From NCBI RefSeq assembly GCF_001435575.1, contig NZ_AZEA01000026.1, positions 1 to 37,108 of the forward strand: a DNA stretch of 37,108 nt, read 5' to 3'. A program made the position numbers and the translations under genes. The DNA comes from Lentilactobacillus sunkii DSM 19904. Lineage in GTDB: Bacteria > Bacillota > Bacilli > Lactobacillales > Lactobacillaceae. The stretch's first letter is position 1. The number at the start of each line of letters is the position of its first letter. The notes below the pieces were generated by a model that was not told the origin of the DNA, searched no databases, and saw only the letters and a list, made by a program, of their open reading frames with translations. Below are positions 6,858 through 14,188 of the stretch, in pieces.

Positions 6858-6867
6858 TGAGTATAAT
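6839..6867 (+). promoter_or_regulatory. Promoter of the LacI-family regulator gene
   Basis: TTCTTG (6839-6844), 17-base spacer and a consensus TATAAT (6862-6867), 28 bases before the ATG. No copy of the TGATAAAC operator is seen here, so the regulator may not repress itself. Confidence 0.6.
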
Positions 6868-6895
6868 AAGAATAAACACTTTGAGGAATGATTTT

Positions 6896-7840
6896 ATGGT
6901 CGTCAAATTACAAGATGTTGCCCAAAAGGCTGGCGTATCGGTCACAACTGTATCAAGAGTCATCAATAACTACGGATCGCTCAGTCAAAAGACAATCGAT
7001 AAAGTTCATCAGGCAATGCATGATTTGAAATACCAGCCTAATGCTCTTGCCAGAGCAATGCAGGGAAAGCCTTCGAAATTTATTGGATTAATTTTTCCAA
7101 GCCTCACAAATCCATTCTTCGCCGAATTAGCAAATGAAGTGGAAATCCAATTGTTCGCTAAAGGTTTCAAAACAATCATTGCTTCATCAACTGATAACGA
7201 GCAAATTGAGAATGAATATTTAAAAATGCTGGTTTCCAATCAAGTTGATGGCATTATTTCAAGTTCTCATAATAATCAAACAGCCGGGTATCAAAATACA
7301 TCAGTTTCTGTGGTGTCTTTCGATCGAAATTTGGGGACTAACATTCCAATTGTTTCTTCTGATAATTATCAAGGTGGTCGACTGACTGCTGAATACATGA
7401 TTCAAAATCATGCCCAAAAGGTATGCGTTTCAGTCGACGAGGATACCTCTTTGTCCCCCACTATCTTAAGAATTCAAGGCGTGATCGATACACTATCCAA
7501 AGCAGATGTTGAATATGTCCCGATTGATTTCAATAAAAATCAGATGACAGATGTTTTGCCCGGAGATTTCGATGGCATCATTGCCAGTAATGATGTAGCA
7601 GCACTGAGGTTTGCGGCTTTTATTCGCAAATCCGGAAAGCGGCCATTTAAAGACGTTTTGATCACAGGATATGACGGCAGTCAACTCATCAGAAACGTTG
7701 CACCAGAATTACCAACAGTTATTCAACCAGTGTCAAAAATTGCCACAGCATTAATTGACAATCTGGTTGACATTACCCACAGCAACCCAGACCATGCCGA
7801 AAATGCCATTTTGCCGGTTACGTTCTATTCTCCTTCATAG
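6896..7840 (+). CDS. LacI/GalR-family transcriptional regulator
   Basis: 314 aa from ATG 6896, set by GAGGA (6883-6887) and by alignment of the helix-turn-helix, which begins at once: KLQDVAQKAGVSVTTVSRVINN (residues 4-25). Residues about 60-314 are a periplasmic-binding-like sugar-sensing domain starting at SKFIGLIFPSLTNPFFAEL and including SFDRN and SNDVAALRF. Such proteins repress sugar genes until an inducer binds. The adjacent symporter gene and the perfect palindrome TGATAAACGTTTATCA before it point to that gene as its target. The longer reading frame back to 6842 overlaps the promoter and terminator and is rejected. Confidence 0.9.
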   Translation: MVVKLQDVAQKAGVSVTTVSRVINNYGSLSQKTIDKVHQAMHDLKYQPNALARAMQGKPSKFIGLIFPSLTNPFFAELANEVEIQLFAKGFKTIIASSTDNEQIENEYLKMLVSNQVDGIISSSHNNQTAGYQNTSVSVVSFDRNLGTNIPIVSSDNYQGGRLTAEYMIQNHAQKVCVSVDEDTSLSPTILRIQGVIDTLSKADVEYVPIDFNKNQMTDVLPGDFDGIIASNDVAALRFAAFIRKSGKRPFKDVLITGYDGSQLIRNVAPELPTVIQPVSKIATALIDNLVDITHSNPDHAENAILPVTFYSPS

Positions 7841-7850
7841 AGCAAAATAA

Positions 7851-7897
7851 ATACGAGGTTGGGACAAAAGAAACCTTTTGTCTCAACCTCGTATTTT
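7851..7897. terminator. Bidirectional terminator
   Basis: ATACGAGGTTG-G-GACAAAAG (7851-7870) against CTTTTGTC-T-CAACCTCGTAT (7875-7894), then TTTTC. The AT ends let it serve the regulator on the plus strand and the secreted-protein gene on the minus strand. Confidence 0.9.
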
Positions 7898-7908
7898 CAT
7901 TTCTATCA

Positions 7909-8376
7909 CTATTTATGATAGAAGTAGCTGGTTTGTGCTTTATTTGTATCGGTGGATTTATAATACATCTTCAAAGCCGTCTTGCCATTATGCTTAACGT
8001 GCTTTAAGTAAACCGGCTGATTCTGCGAAAGTAAGGTCAACTTCCAGTAACCGTGCTTATTTACCTTATTGGCGACCTTGAACAGGTAACTCTTGCTCTT
8101 TGTTTGGCTGTACTTTTTGATGTTCACATAATAAGTTCTCGCATCTTGTTGCTCAGACTTCTTCGATGAACCCTGACGGAATGAATATTTGGTAAGGCGG
8201 TATTTTACCGGCACGTTGCCAAACAGGTCATCGTGATATTTGCCAAACCAGGTTCCCTGAAGGGCCTTGGGAACGGCGTGGCTGGTTGTCTTTGCTTGAG
8301 CCGGCTGAGCCTCGGTTGCGACCAGCGCAACTCCCAGTGCTACAGCTAAAAATGATAGTGTTTTGGTAAATTTCAT
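7909..8376 (-). CDS. Small secreted protein of unknown function
   Basis: 155 aa. A Sec signal peptide is plain: MKFTKTLSFLAVALGVALVA, then a likely cleavage site after AQA (residue about 28). The mature part of about 125 residues is very basic and rich in Lys, Tyr and Ser, without Cys. It opens with KALQGTWFGKYHDD, recalling small lipocalin-like secreted proteins of lactobacilli, but I cannot name a family. AAAGGAT sits before the ATG at 8376. The S53 peptidase gene ends 78 bases upstream on the same strand with no terminator between them, so read-through and a shared extracellular role are possible. Confidence 0.8.
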   Translation of the reverse strand: MKFTKTLSFLAVALGVALVATEAQPAQAKTTSHAVPKALQGTWFGKYHDDLFGNVPVKYRLTKYSFRQGSSKKSEQQDARTYYVNIKKYSQTKSKSYLFKVANKVNKHGYWKLTLLSQNQPVYLKHVKHNGKTALKMYYKSTDTNKAQTSYFYHK

Positions 8377-8454
8377 ACAAGTATCCTTTCATTTGCAAAA
8401 ACGCAATTGGAAGTAGTTTAACAGAAAATGCCTGTCCTTGCAAAATTGACGAAA

Positions 8455-10407
8455 TTATTGATACATCTGAGATAACTTGTCAAAGTTGATCGTGCCCAAT
8501 CCGGTTGCCTGGTTATAAATGGTGTTGGGCTGGCCGGTATAGTACAGGTTAGAGTTGTCAGTCGTACTGTTGAGCGGATTAAACGGCGAATCGGTACCTT
8601 GAGCCAACTGATAAATCTGAGGATTCCAGAATCCCATTCGTTGACGATCAGCCTGACTGTTAATCACAGCAGTTGCACCGGCCATCTGGGGACCAACAAC
8701 ACTGGTTCCGCCATTCTCCGACCAGCCGCTGCCCTTCTTGGATTTCATATAAACATTGTATCCGGTGAGGGGATCGGCATCTGCAGAGACATCAGGATAA
8801 TTCCGGCCATAACCAGTTCCAGTGATTAACGGCTCATCAAAGATCGGCTGATTCAGATTGGAAAGGTAAGTCCGAGCAGAGAATGTATTGACGCCTTTAA
8901 CCCCCTGCTGATAAGCAGGCGTTGTGTACAGATGGCCAAATCCGCCACCACTTCCGGCACCGATAACCATCAGGAGTTCCGGTGTCTTATCCAGCAGTTC
9001 AGGATTATTTTGAAGCAGATCCCAGTAATAGTCGGTTCCCCATGCCCGCTCTTTAGAGGCAGAAATGCTGCCGCCGGAACCCACTCTGTGAGTGAATGGC
9101 AGCGTCGTTCCACCAACGGCCGTAATAAATGGGTTAGTATTGACTGGGTCTGAAACGTTTGTCTTGCGGTCAAGCAAGACACGGTTGCCGCTAATCCCTC
9201 TCATTGAGTACATTGGCGCGCCAGTGTCACCAGAAGCCACAAAGGTTGAAATCCCTTGAAGGGCACCTTGGGCAAATAGGATATTGAATAAGTTGACATA
9301 GTGCGGATCAACAACGCCGCGATTAACTAAAAGACTGTAGTATTCATCAGAACCGGTTCCCCAACTAAGTGAAAGCGAAGAAACCTTTGCTTCCTGATAA
9401 GCCGTTGAGAAGGCATTGATCATATTCTGCAGGTTAGGTAGGGGATTCTTCGATTCATACATCCGGATATTGGCTTGCGGTGCAACTGCACCAGCATACT
9501 CAACGTCCATGGTTGCTTCATCGTCGTTGGGACTCACATATTCTTGATTGAACATGTCACCCTGAACGTTTTTAACCGTGAATCGACTGTTGTTGGAATT
9601 GGCGTTTTCGTGTTGCCAAAAATGAAGAATATTACTTCGATGGACACCGCCAAAGGTAATTAACCCAACTGTTTGGCCTTTGCCATCAGCGCCTTTTGAA
9701 TACAAGCTATTAAGGTGATACCGGTTGGCAAACCGACTGGCCCCGCCGGCTTTGTAGTAGCCGCTGTCACCCTTTGTGCTGGTTTTGGCAGCAGTTTCGT
9801 TTTTAGTGTCAAACTGCATATTGGAATCCGGATAGAAATACTTCTTGTTGTGATCGGTCATCCCCACAACGGTGTACACCTTATCGGACAATCGTCCGGG
9901 GATATTCGGTTTGGTCTTGCCAAACTGCAATGGATTTGAATGGTAGGTCGCCTTGTTGATATTAACTTTAAAGGTCTTATCGATGTACTTGACCTTACCT
10001 TTAACCGTCATCACAATACCGCTCTTGAATGCAGAAACTTTTAAATGTCGCTTTTGAAGATAAGCTTTCCAATCATTTGTGACCGATGTCGGCTGACCAA
10101 ATTTGTCACGGATATCACTCTGGGTCAAAAATTGTTTAAACTGTGAATCCCCCGGCGTGTTGACGGCCAAAGCATCGCTATACATCTGCCCTTCATTTCG
10201 CGGCTTTAAAATAATATCAAAAGTGGTCGTATTGCTGGGCTTTAACTGCGATGGCGTGATCATCTTGGCCGACGTCATATTCGAATACGTCTCCGTAATC
10301 GGATCTATCTTATGCGACGCCTTTTTCGCCGATGCCGTTTCCCCGCTCATTCCAACGGCAACCAGCGCACCAAACGCAACTGCAGCAAACTTTCCCCAAC
10401 TATTCAT
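8455..10407 (-). CDS. Secreted S53 (sedolisin/kumamolisin) serine-carboxyl peptidase, copy 1
   Basis: 650 aa from ATG 10407, chosen because GGGGAG lies 8 bases upstream; GTG 10416 abuts the site. Signal peptide residues 1-25 (AAVAFGALVAVGMSGETASA, cleavage likely after ASA). Residues about 35-190 are the Pro-kumamolisin activation domain (VILKPRNEGQ-like start, VNTPGDSQFKQFLT). The catalytic domain has the S53 residues: E297 and D301 (DEATMD), D394 (SGDTGA, oxyanion) and nucleophile S569 (GGTSVVGPQMAG). The C-terminus carries the ATGLGTINFDKL end near the calcium site. Sedolisins are acid-active endopeptidases that mature by self-cleavage, fitting an acid-producing host. A second copy lies at 17037. 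No cell-wall anchor is seen, so it is probably released. Confidence 0.92.
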   Translation of the reverse strand: MNSWGKFAAVAFGALVAVGMSGETASAKKASHKIDPITETYSNMTSAKMITPSQLKPSNTTTFDIILKPRNEGQMYSDALAVNTPGDSQFKQFLTQSDIRDKFGQPTSVTNDWKAYLQKRHLKVSAFKSGIVMTVKGKVKYIDKTFKVNINKATYHSNPLQFGKTKPNIPGRLSDKVYTVVGMTDHNKKYFYPDSNMQFDTKNETAAKTSTKGDSGYYKAGGASRFANRYHLNSLYSKGADGKGQTVGLITFGGVHRSNILHFWQHENANSNNSRFTVKNVQGDMFNQEYVSPNDDEATMDVEYAGAVAPQANIRMYESKNPLPNLQNMINAFSTAYQEAKVSSLSLSWGTGSDEYYSLLVNRGVVDPHYVNLFNILFAQGALQGISTFVASGDTGAPMYSMRGISGNRVLLDRKTNVSDPVNTNPFITAVGGTTLPFTHRVGSGGSISASKERAWGTDYYWDLLQNNPELLDKTPELLMVIGAGSGGGFGHLYTTPAYQQGVKGVNTFSARTYLSNLNQPIFDEPLITGTGYGRNYPDVSADADPLTGYNVYMKSKKGSGWSENGGTSVVGPQMAGATAVINSQADRQRMGFWNPQIYQLAQGTDSPFNPLNSTTDNSNLYYTGQPNTIYNQATGLGTINFDKLSQMYQ

Positions 10408-10515
10408 ATGACCCACTCCCCAATCATTTCAAATTTTACTTTACAGATCATATGATACCACTCTCAACTGAGGTTAAAGGGATGGAAGCCGGTTGGAGGA
10501 ATTAAGAAGTCACCA

Positions 10516-10767
10516 TCACTCAACCCCCTCTTTTCCAATAAGATCAAGTGGCTGCAATTGGGGATCTGATTCAAGATCATGTTGATAATCATAATGCTGC
10601 CAATCAGGATCATCAAAAATGTTCTTATGACCAATCGGTGTATATAAGATTGAACCATCTGATCTGGTTTCAACATCATACTTAGTACCTAAACTAGCAT
10701 CCAAATCAACAGGAACAGTCAGCACAAGGCTGTTTCCAGATTTACGTAAGGTTACAACTTTTCTCAA
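10516..10767 (-). CDS. MazE/AbrB-like antitoxin-type protein without a toxin partner
   Basis: 83 aa from a TTG start at 10767 with a strong AAAGGAGG 8 bases upstream. Residues 1-45 (MRKVVTLRKSGNSLVLTVPV) are the swapped-hairpin SpoVT-AbrB/MazE DNA-binding fold. The C-terminal 40 residues are acidic and Asp/Gln rich, like the toxin-binding tail of MazE proteins. No mazF, pemK, PIN or other toxin gene adjoins it on either side: downstream is the S53 peptidase, upstream the SDR gene. A 10-bp inverted repeat framing its -10 box suggests autoregulation. It may be an orphan antitoxin, act in trans, or be a stand-alone regulator. Confidence 0.8.
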   Translation of the reverse strand: MRKVVTLRKSGNSLVLTVPVDLDASLGTKYDVETRSDGSILYTPIGHKNIFDDPDWQHYDYQHDLESDPQLQPLDLIGKEGVE

Positions 10768-10804
10768 AATTCAAACCTCCTTTTATTTCAACTTATGTAT
10801 ACAC

Positions 10805-10837
10805 ATTCAATTAATTTGATTATATCCTTAATTGAAT
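10805..10837 (-). promoter_or_regulatory. Inverted repeat framing the -10 box of the MazE-like gene
   Basis: ATTCAATTAA (10805-10814) and TTAATTGAAT (10828-10837) form a perfect 10-bp inverted repeat. The 13-base centre holds a minus-strand consensus TATAAT (10824-10819). This is the usual layout of an autorepressor operator for a dimeric antitoxin. The -35 region is weak. Confidence 0.55.
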
Positions 10838-10876
10838 ACAAAAAGAATACCATCAAATAAAGCACTGATGGTATTC
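10838..10876 (-). terminator. Terminator of the SDR gene
   Basis: GAATACCATCA (10845-10855) against TGATGGTATTC (10866-10876); on the minus strand the stem runs into CTTTTTG. It adjoins the promoter of the MazE-like gene. Confidence 0.8.
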
Positions 10877-10905
10877 CTACAAAAACATCTATTTTAGACC
10901 ATTGA

Positions 10906-11646
10906 TTACTGTGCCGTTGATCCACCATCGACCACGAACTCAGAACCGGTTGAATAACTTGAATCATCCGAAGCCAGGAATAAGACCATCTTTGAGACTT
11001 CTTCCGGCTTACCGATTCGCTTCATTGGAATGGCATTGATAAATGCGTCAACAGCCGATCCAATGTTGTCTTGGTGAACCATTGGTGTATCAATTCCACC
11101 AGGGTGAACTGAATTAACCCGGATTCCGTAAGGCGCAAATTCCAAAGCAGCAGCCTTGGTCATCCCACGAACCGCATACTTGGAGTCAGTATAACCAATT
11201 GAATTTGGTGTCCCGACTAATCCGGCAATGGATGAAATATTGACGATACTGCCGACACCGTTTTTCTTCATCTCAGCAGCGGCGTACTTCATCCCCAAGA
11301 ATACAGAAACTTGGTTAACTTTAACGATCTTCATATAGTCGTCAATCGACAGATCAAAGATTGATTTGGCAAATGTAATGCCGGCATTGTTAACTAAAAT
11401 GTCCAATTTACCAAACTTTTTAACGGTTTGATCAACAACGTTTTTCCAATCATCCTCATTGGTGACATCCTGCTTGATGAACATCGCGTTATCGCCAAGC
11501 TCTTTTGCCATCTCAATTCCTTTGTCTTCCTTGACATCGGTGATGACAACCTTGGCGCCTTCCTTGATGAACAATTTGGCGTGACTTGCACCCATTCCTT
11601 GAGAAGCACCAGTAATAATTGCAACTTTGTTATCTAATTTTCCCAT
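10906..11646 (-). CDS. Short-chain dehydrogenase/reductase, R-specific alcohol dehydrogenase-like
   Basis: 246 aa from ATG 11646, chosen for GAGGAGA just upstream; the longer frame to 11685 adds 13 unlikely residues. Classical SDR: Rossmann motif TGASQGMG (residues 12-19), NNAG, and the catalytic Y152-x-x-x-K156 (YTDSK) with Ser in NISSIAG. The ending GSEFVVDGGSTAQ closely resembles that of Lactobacillus brevis/kefir R-specific alcohol dehydrogenases. The Asp ending beta-strand 2 (VVITDVKED) favours NAD(H), where the L. brevis enzyme prefers NADP(H). The physiological substrate is unknown (a ketone, diacetyl/acetoin or a sugar). A cre-like site lies just upstream. Confidence 0.9.
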   Translation of the reverse strand: MGKLDNKVAIITGASQGMGASHAKLFIKEGAKVVITDVKEDKGIEMAKELGDNAMFIKQDVTNEDDWKNVVDQTVKKFGKLDILVNNAGITFAKSIFDLSIDDYMKIVKVNQVSVFLGMKYAAAEMKKNGVGSIVNISSIAGLVGTPNSIGYTDSKYAVRGMTKAAALEFAPYGIRVNSVHPGGIDTPMVHQDNIGSAVDAFINAIPMKRIGKPEEVSKMVLFLASDDSSYSTGSEFVVDGGSTAQ

Positions 11647-11663
11647 GATAATGTCTCCTCTAT

Positions 11664-11677
11664 TGTAAGCGTTTCCT
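11664..11677. promoter_or_regulatory. cre-like site before the SDR gene
   Basis: TGTAAGCGTTTCCT matches the CcpA consensus TGWAANCGNTNWCA at all but two fixed positions. It lies 18 bases before the ATG, in the leader or promoter, where it would repress. Confidence 0.45.
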
Positions 11678-11745
11678 ATCAACAACCTCAGTATAGACGC
11701 AACCGTGGGAGAGGGGTTGGAATTAGCTTACGGATTTGGCGAGTA

Positions 11746-13044
11746 TCATTTAGGTTCAACTTCATTTGGGTTTCCATCCATCTCCTCATCGGATTCATCA
11801 ACCTTCAATCGGGCGATAACTGCAGCAATTCCGGTCAGAAGCATGCCAGTCACGAAGACAATCCAACTAATAACAATCCCATTTTGACTAATATTTGCAA
11901 TCGTTAAGAAGAAGGCACTTCCAATTGGCGCGCCGATCATCAACGCCATATTAAGAAACCCCATCGACGCCCCTAGTCGATCATCGGGAATCAGCTTAAT
12001 AAACATTGATGATGCTCTGGGATTAAGCTTACCCAAGACATAACCACTTATAAAGATCAACACTGCAATCGGCCAGATTGAACCACCACTGATAAAACAG
12101 GCCCCAAGCCCAATCATTATCAAGCTAAGGTAGGCAACCATCGTTGTGAACTTCGTATGCACCAAAAAATCATTCTGAATCAGGGATCCCAAAACGATTC
12201 CAACCGACATCGAAATGTTAACAATCGCAACTGAAGTTCCGTAGTTTCCGAACCATAACTGCTGATTATGTAACAGCGTCACATTAACGAGGCCGCCATC
12301 CAGTGCGCTAAAGAAAGTATTCATCATAAGGCCAAATCCCATCAGAAGGACAATGATCTTCTTCGTCCACATGAACTTTCCGGTTGTCAGCATACTTGAA
12401 AAGATTGGTTCTTTTTTCTCAACAGATTGATTAACTTTGAATTGTGGATCAATTTCACGAAATATTGATCGACGGGTCCAGATAATCAAGGCAGCTATCA
12501 AAAATGTTGCCGCATTGATGAGACCAAACAATCCATAGTTATAATTCATCCAAACGATGGCAACGGCGCCCAATCCTTGAAACACAATTTGTAGGGTTGT
12601 CTGAGTCGCATTTTCAAATCCCATCGCGCCATTTAATTCCATGTCCGGGATCAAATGCCTAAAATATGGCAATTCAAGCGTGCCGGCAAACGTTCCCAGA
12701 CAATCGCTTGCCACATTAATTAACAATAGAATACCAAAAATAAAGAGAGATTCGTGCATTCCGATCAGAAATGCCAACAGAATAAACAAGCCAAATTGAA
12801 TGAGTCGTGAAGTCACCATCCACTTATATTTGTGATGGGTATTGTCGGCATAATAACCCAAGAAAACATTGATAATTTCCGGTATGTAAACCACAAACGA
12901 CGCCAAACTGACGGCCAGGGTTTTAAAAGACAAACTCCCGGCATAAATAATAAAAACGATGTTAAACAAACTGTTGCCAATTCCATTGAAAATTGCCGCA
13001 TTCATCAATGCCCGGTAACCTTTGCTTCTAAAATAAGAATGCAT
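11746..13044 (-). CDS. Major facilitator superfamily transporter
   Basis: 432 aa from ATG 13044, which is 8 bases from GAGGG; the TTG two codons earlier is too close. About 12 hydrophobic helices with the central loop at residues about 190-215 (RRSIFREIDPQFKVNQ). The helix 2-3 loop reads GYYADNTHHKYKW, a degenerate form of the MFS motif A. The general look is of the drug/macrolide-efflux-like MFS group, but the substrate cannot be assigned. The tail is acidic (VDESDEEMDG). An Rgg-type regulator gene starts divergently 100 bases away, which suggests that it controls this exporter. Confidence 0.85.
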   Translation of the reverse strand: MHSYFRSKGYRALMNAAIFNGIGNSLFNIVFIIYAGSLSFKTLAVSLASFVVYIPEIINVFLGYYADNTHHKYKWMVTSRLIQFGLFILLAFLIGMHESLFIFGILLLINVASDCLGTFAGTLELPYFRHLIPDMELNGAMGFENATQTTLQIVFQGLGAVAIVWMNYNYGLFGLINAATFLIAALIIWTRRSIFREIDPQFKVNQSVEKKEPIFSSMLTTGKFMWTKKIIVLLMGFGLMMNTFFSALDGGLVNVTLLHNQQLWFGNYGTSVAIVNISMSVGIVLGSLIQNDFLVHTKFTTMVAYLSLIMIGLGACFISGGSIWPIAVLIFISGYVLGKLNPRASSMFIKLIPDDRLGASMGFLNMALMIGAPIGSAFFLTIANISQNGIVISWIVFVTGMLLTGIAAVIARLKVDESDEEMDGNPNEVEPK

Positions 13045-13144
13045 TTGCAATGCCCTCTTTCCTGCTCTTGATAAGACTTTACCGCAGGACTACAATTTGA
13101 TTAACGTAATTCCACTATATGATAATTTTTGTGAGGCAAAGCGT

Positions 13145-14146
13145 ATGAACAATTGGGGCCAACTATTTAGAAAATTAAGAAAGGAGCGTCATTTAACCCT
13201 TCAGCAAGTTGCAGATGACGTCAACAGTGTGTCCTTTATCAGTAAATTTGAAAAAGGTGATTCCCAGATTACATTCAACCGGCTAATGCACCTACTGGGA
13301 AAAATTAACTTCTCGGTGGAGGAATTCTTATACGCCAATGGTAGGCATGCCAATAAGGCGATTGACTCAACGTTTATGTCTTATCGACCGATCTACTTGA
13401 CGGCGGACTTTATGACGCCGATTGTGACCTTTATGCATAATCTGAATATTTCCGACGATGATTACCGGGCTGACAAAGCCAGAATCCAGAAAGACTTTGA
13501 CGTTAAAGTAAACGCTTTGGAAAAGAACGGCCCTTCGGACTGGCACCACTACATCGCCATTCTTTACGAAATCCAGGAAGTCATCTTTGAAGCAGACATC
13601 AGACCGGACGCTGCTAGGCAGTCGGCTCAATTATTTGAAAGAATCCGGTTGATGGCCCGCCCGATTGTGACTTACCTGTACAATATCGAAAACTGGAGTG
13701 CATTTGAAATTCTGCTTTTCAGCATCAGTCACATTGCCATGCCGGTCGAAACTGTTCATCGACTGGAAAAGATCGCCATCAAACGGACTTCCGAAGATCA
13801 GACTTTTCCGATGATGCCGCAAATCCGATTCAGCTTGTTATTCAGCCTCTTCTCCACTTACATCAACTTTCGCCAGCTTCCATGGGCCAAAGAAACCCTT
13901 GACCAGATTGAGGCCCTGCTTAAACATGCCGAAGATGCCGGCGTCGCGATCATGCTGCGCTTTTACCGGGGTTGGTATGACTATATTAATTCAAACGGTC
14001 AGACCGGAGATGATAAAATGCAGGACGCCTTATCAATTGCCAATATTTTGAAGCTATCCGAAACTGCTAGCGAAATTGCCAAAATCATTCCAATCATCAA
14101 AGAAAATCAAAAAGATCCAAGTAAATCTATGATATTTATTCTATGA
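13145..14146 (+). CDS. Rgg/GadR/MutR-family transcriptional regulator
   Basis: 333 aa from ATG 13145 with GTGAGG upstream; the frame back to 13097 has no ribosome binding site. Residues about 5-65 form an XRE helix-turn-helix (FRKLRKERHLTLQQVADDVN...FISKFEKGDSQITF) and the rest is the alpha-helical, TPR-like Rgg C-terminal domain that in many members binds a short pheromone peptide. Divergent from the MFS gene, with a shared 100-base promoter region holding a plus-strand TTGATT...TGATAA pair (17-base spacing). No short hydrophobic peptide gene is visible on either side, so its ligand, if any, is unknown. Confidence 0.88.
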   Translation: MNNWGQLFRKLRKERHLTLQQVADDVNSVSFISKFEKGDSQITFNRLMHLLGKINFSVEEFLYANGRHANKAIDSTFMSYRPIYLTADFMTPIVTFMHNLNISDDDYRADKARIQKDFDVKVNALEKNGPSDWHHYIAILYEIQEVIFEADIRPDAARQSAQLFERIRLMARPIVTYLYNIENWSAFEILLFSISHIAMPVETVHRLEKIAIKRTSEDQTFPMMPQIRFSLLFSLFSTYINFRQLPWAKETLDQIEALLKHAEDAGVAIMLRFYRGWYDYINSNGQTGDDKMQDALSIANILKLSETASEIAKIIPIIKENQKDPSKSMIFIL

Positions 14147-14174
14147 AAAAAGCATCCCCAACTTTGAGGATGCT
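14145..14174 (-). terminator. Terminator of the GT-C-like membrane protein gene
   Basis: AGCATCC (14151-14157) against GGATGCT (14168-14174); the T-run (complement of 14146-14150) follows only on the minus strand, so it serves the gene ending at 14189. It also overlaps the stop codon of the rgg gene. Confidence 0.75.
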
Positions 14175-14188
14175 GTCAGACAGATCAA

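Noticed and set aside
10464-10515. Possible remnant of a toxin gene after the MazE-like gene
   Set aside because: The bases after the stop encode only a dozen residues before the next stop and show no MazF/PemK motif.
13045-13144. SHP-type pheromone gene beside the Rgg regulator
   Set aside because: No short hydrophobic frame with a start and ribosome binding site in the divergent region or between 14147 and 14188.
14145-14174. Terminator of the rgg gene
   Set aside because: The T-run lies only on the minus strand, so the stem belongs to the membrane-protein gene; no separate plus-strand terminator for rgg is seen.
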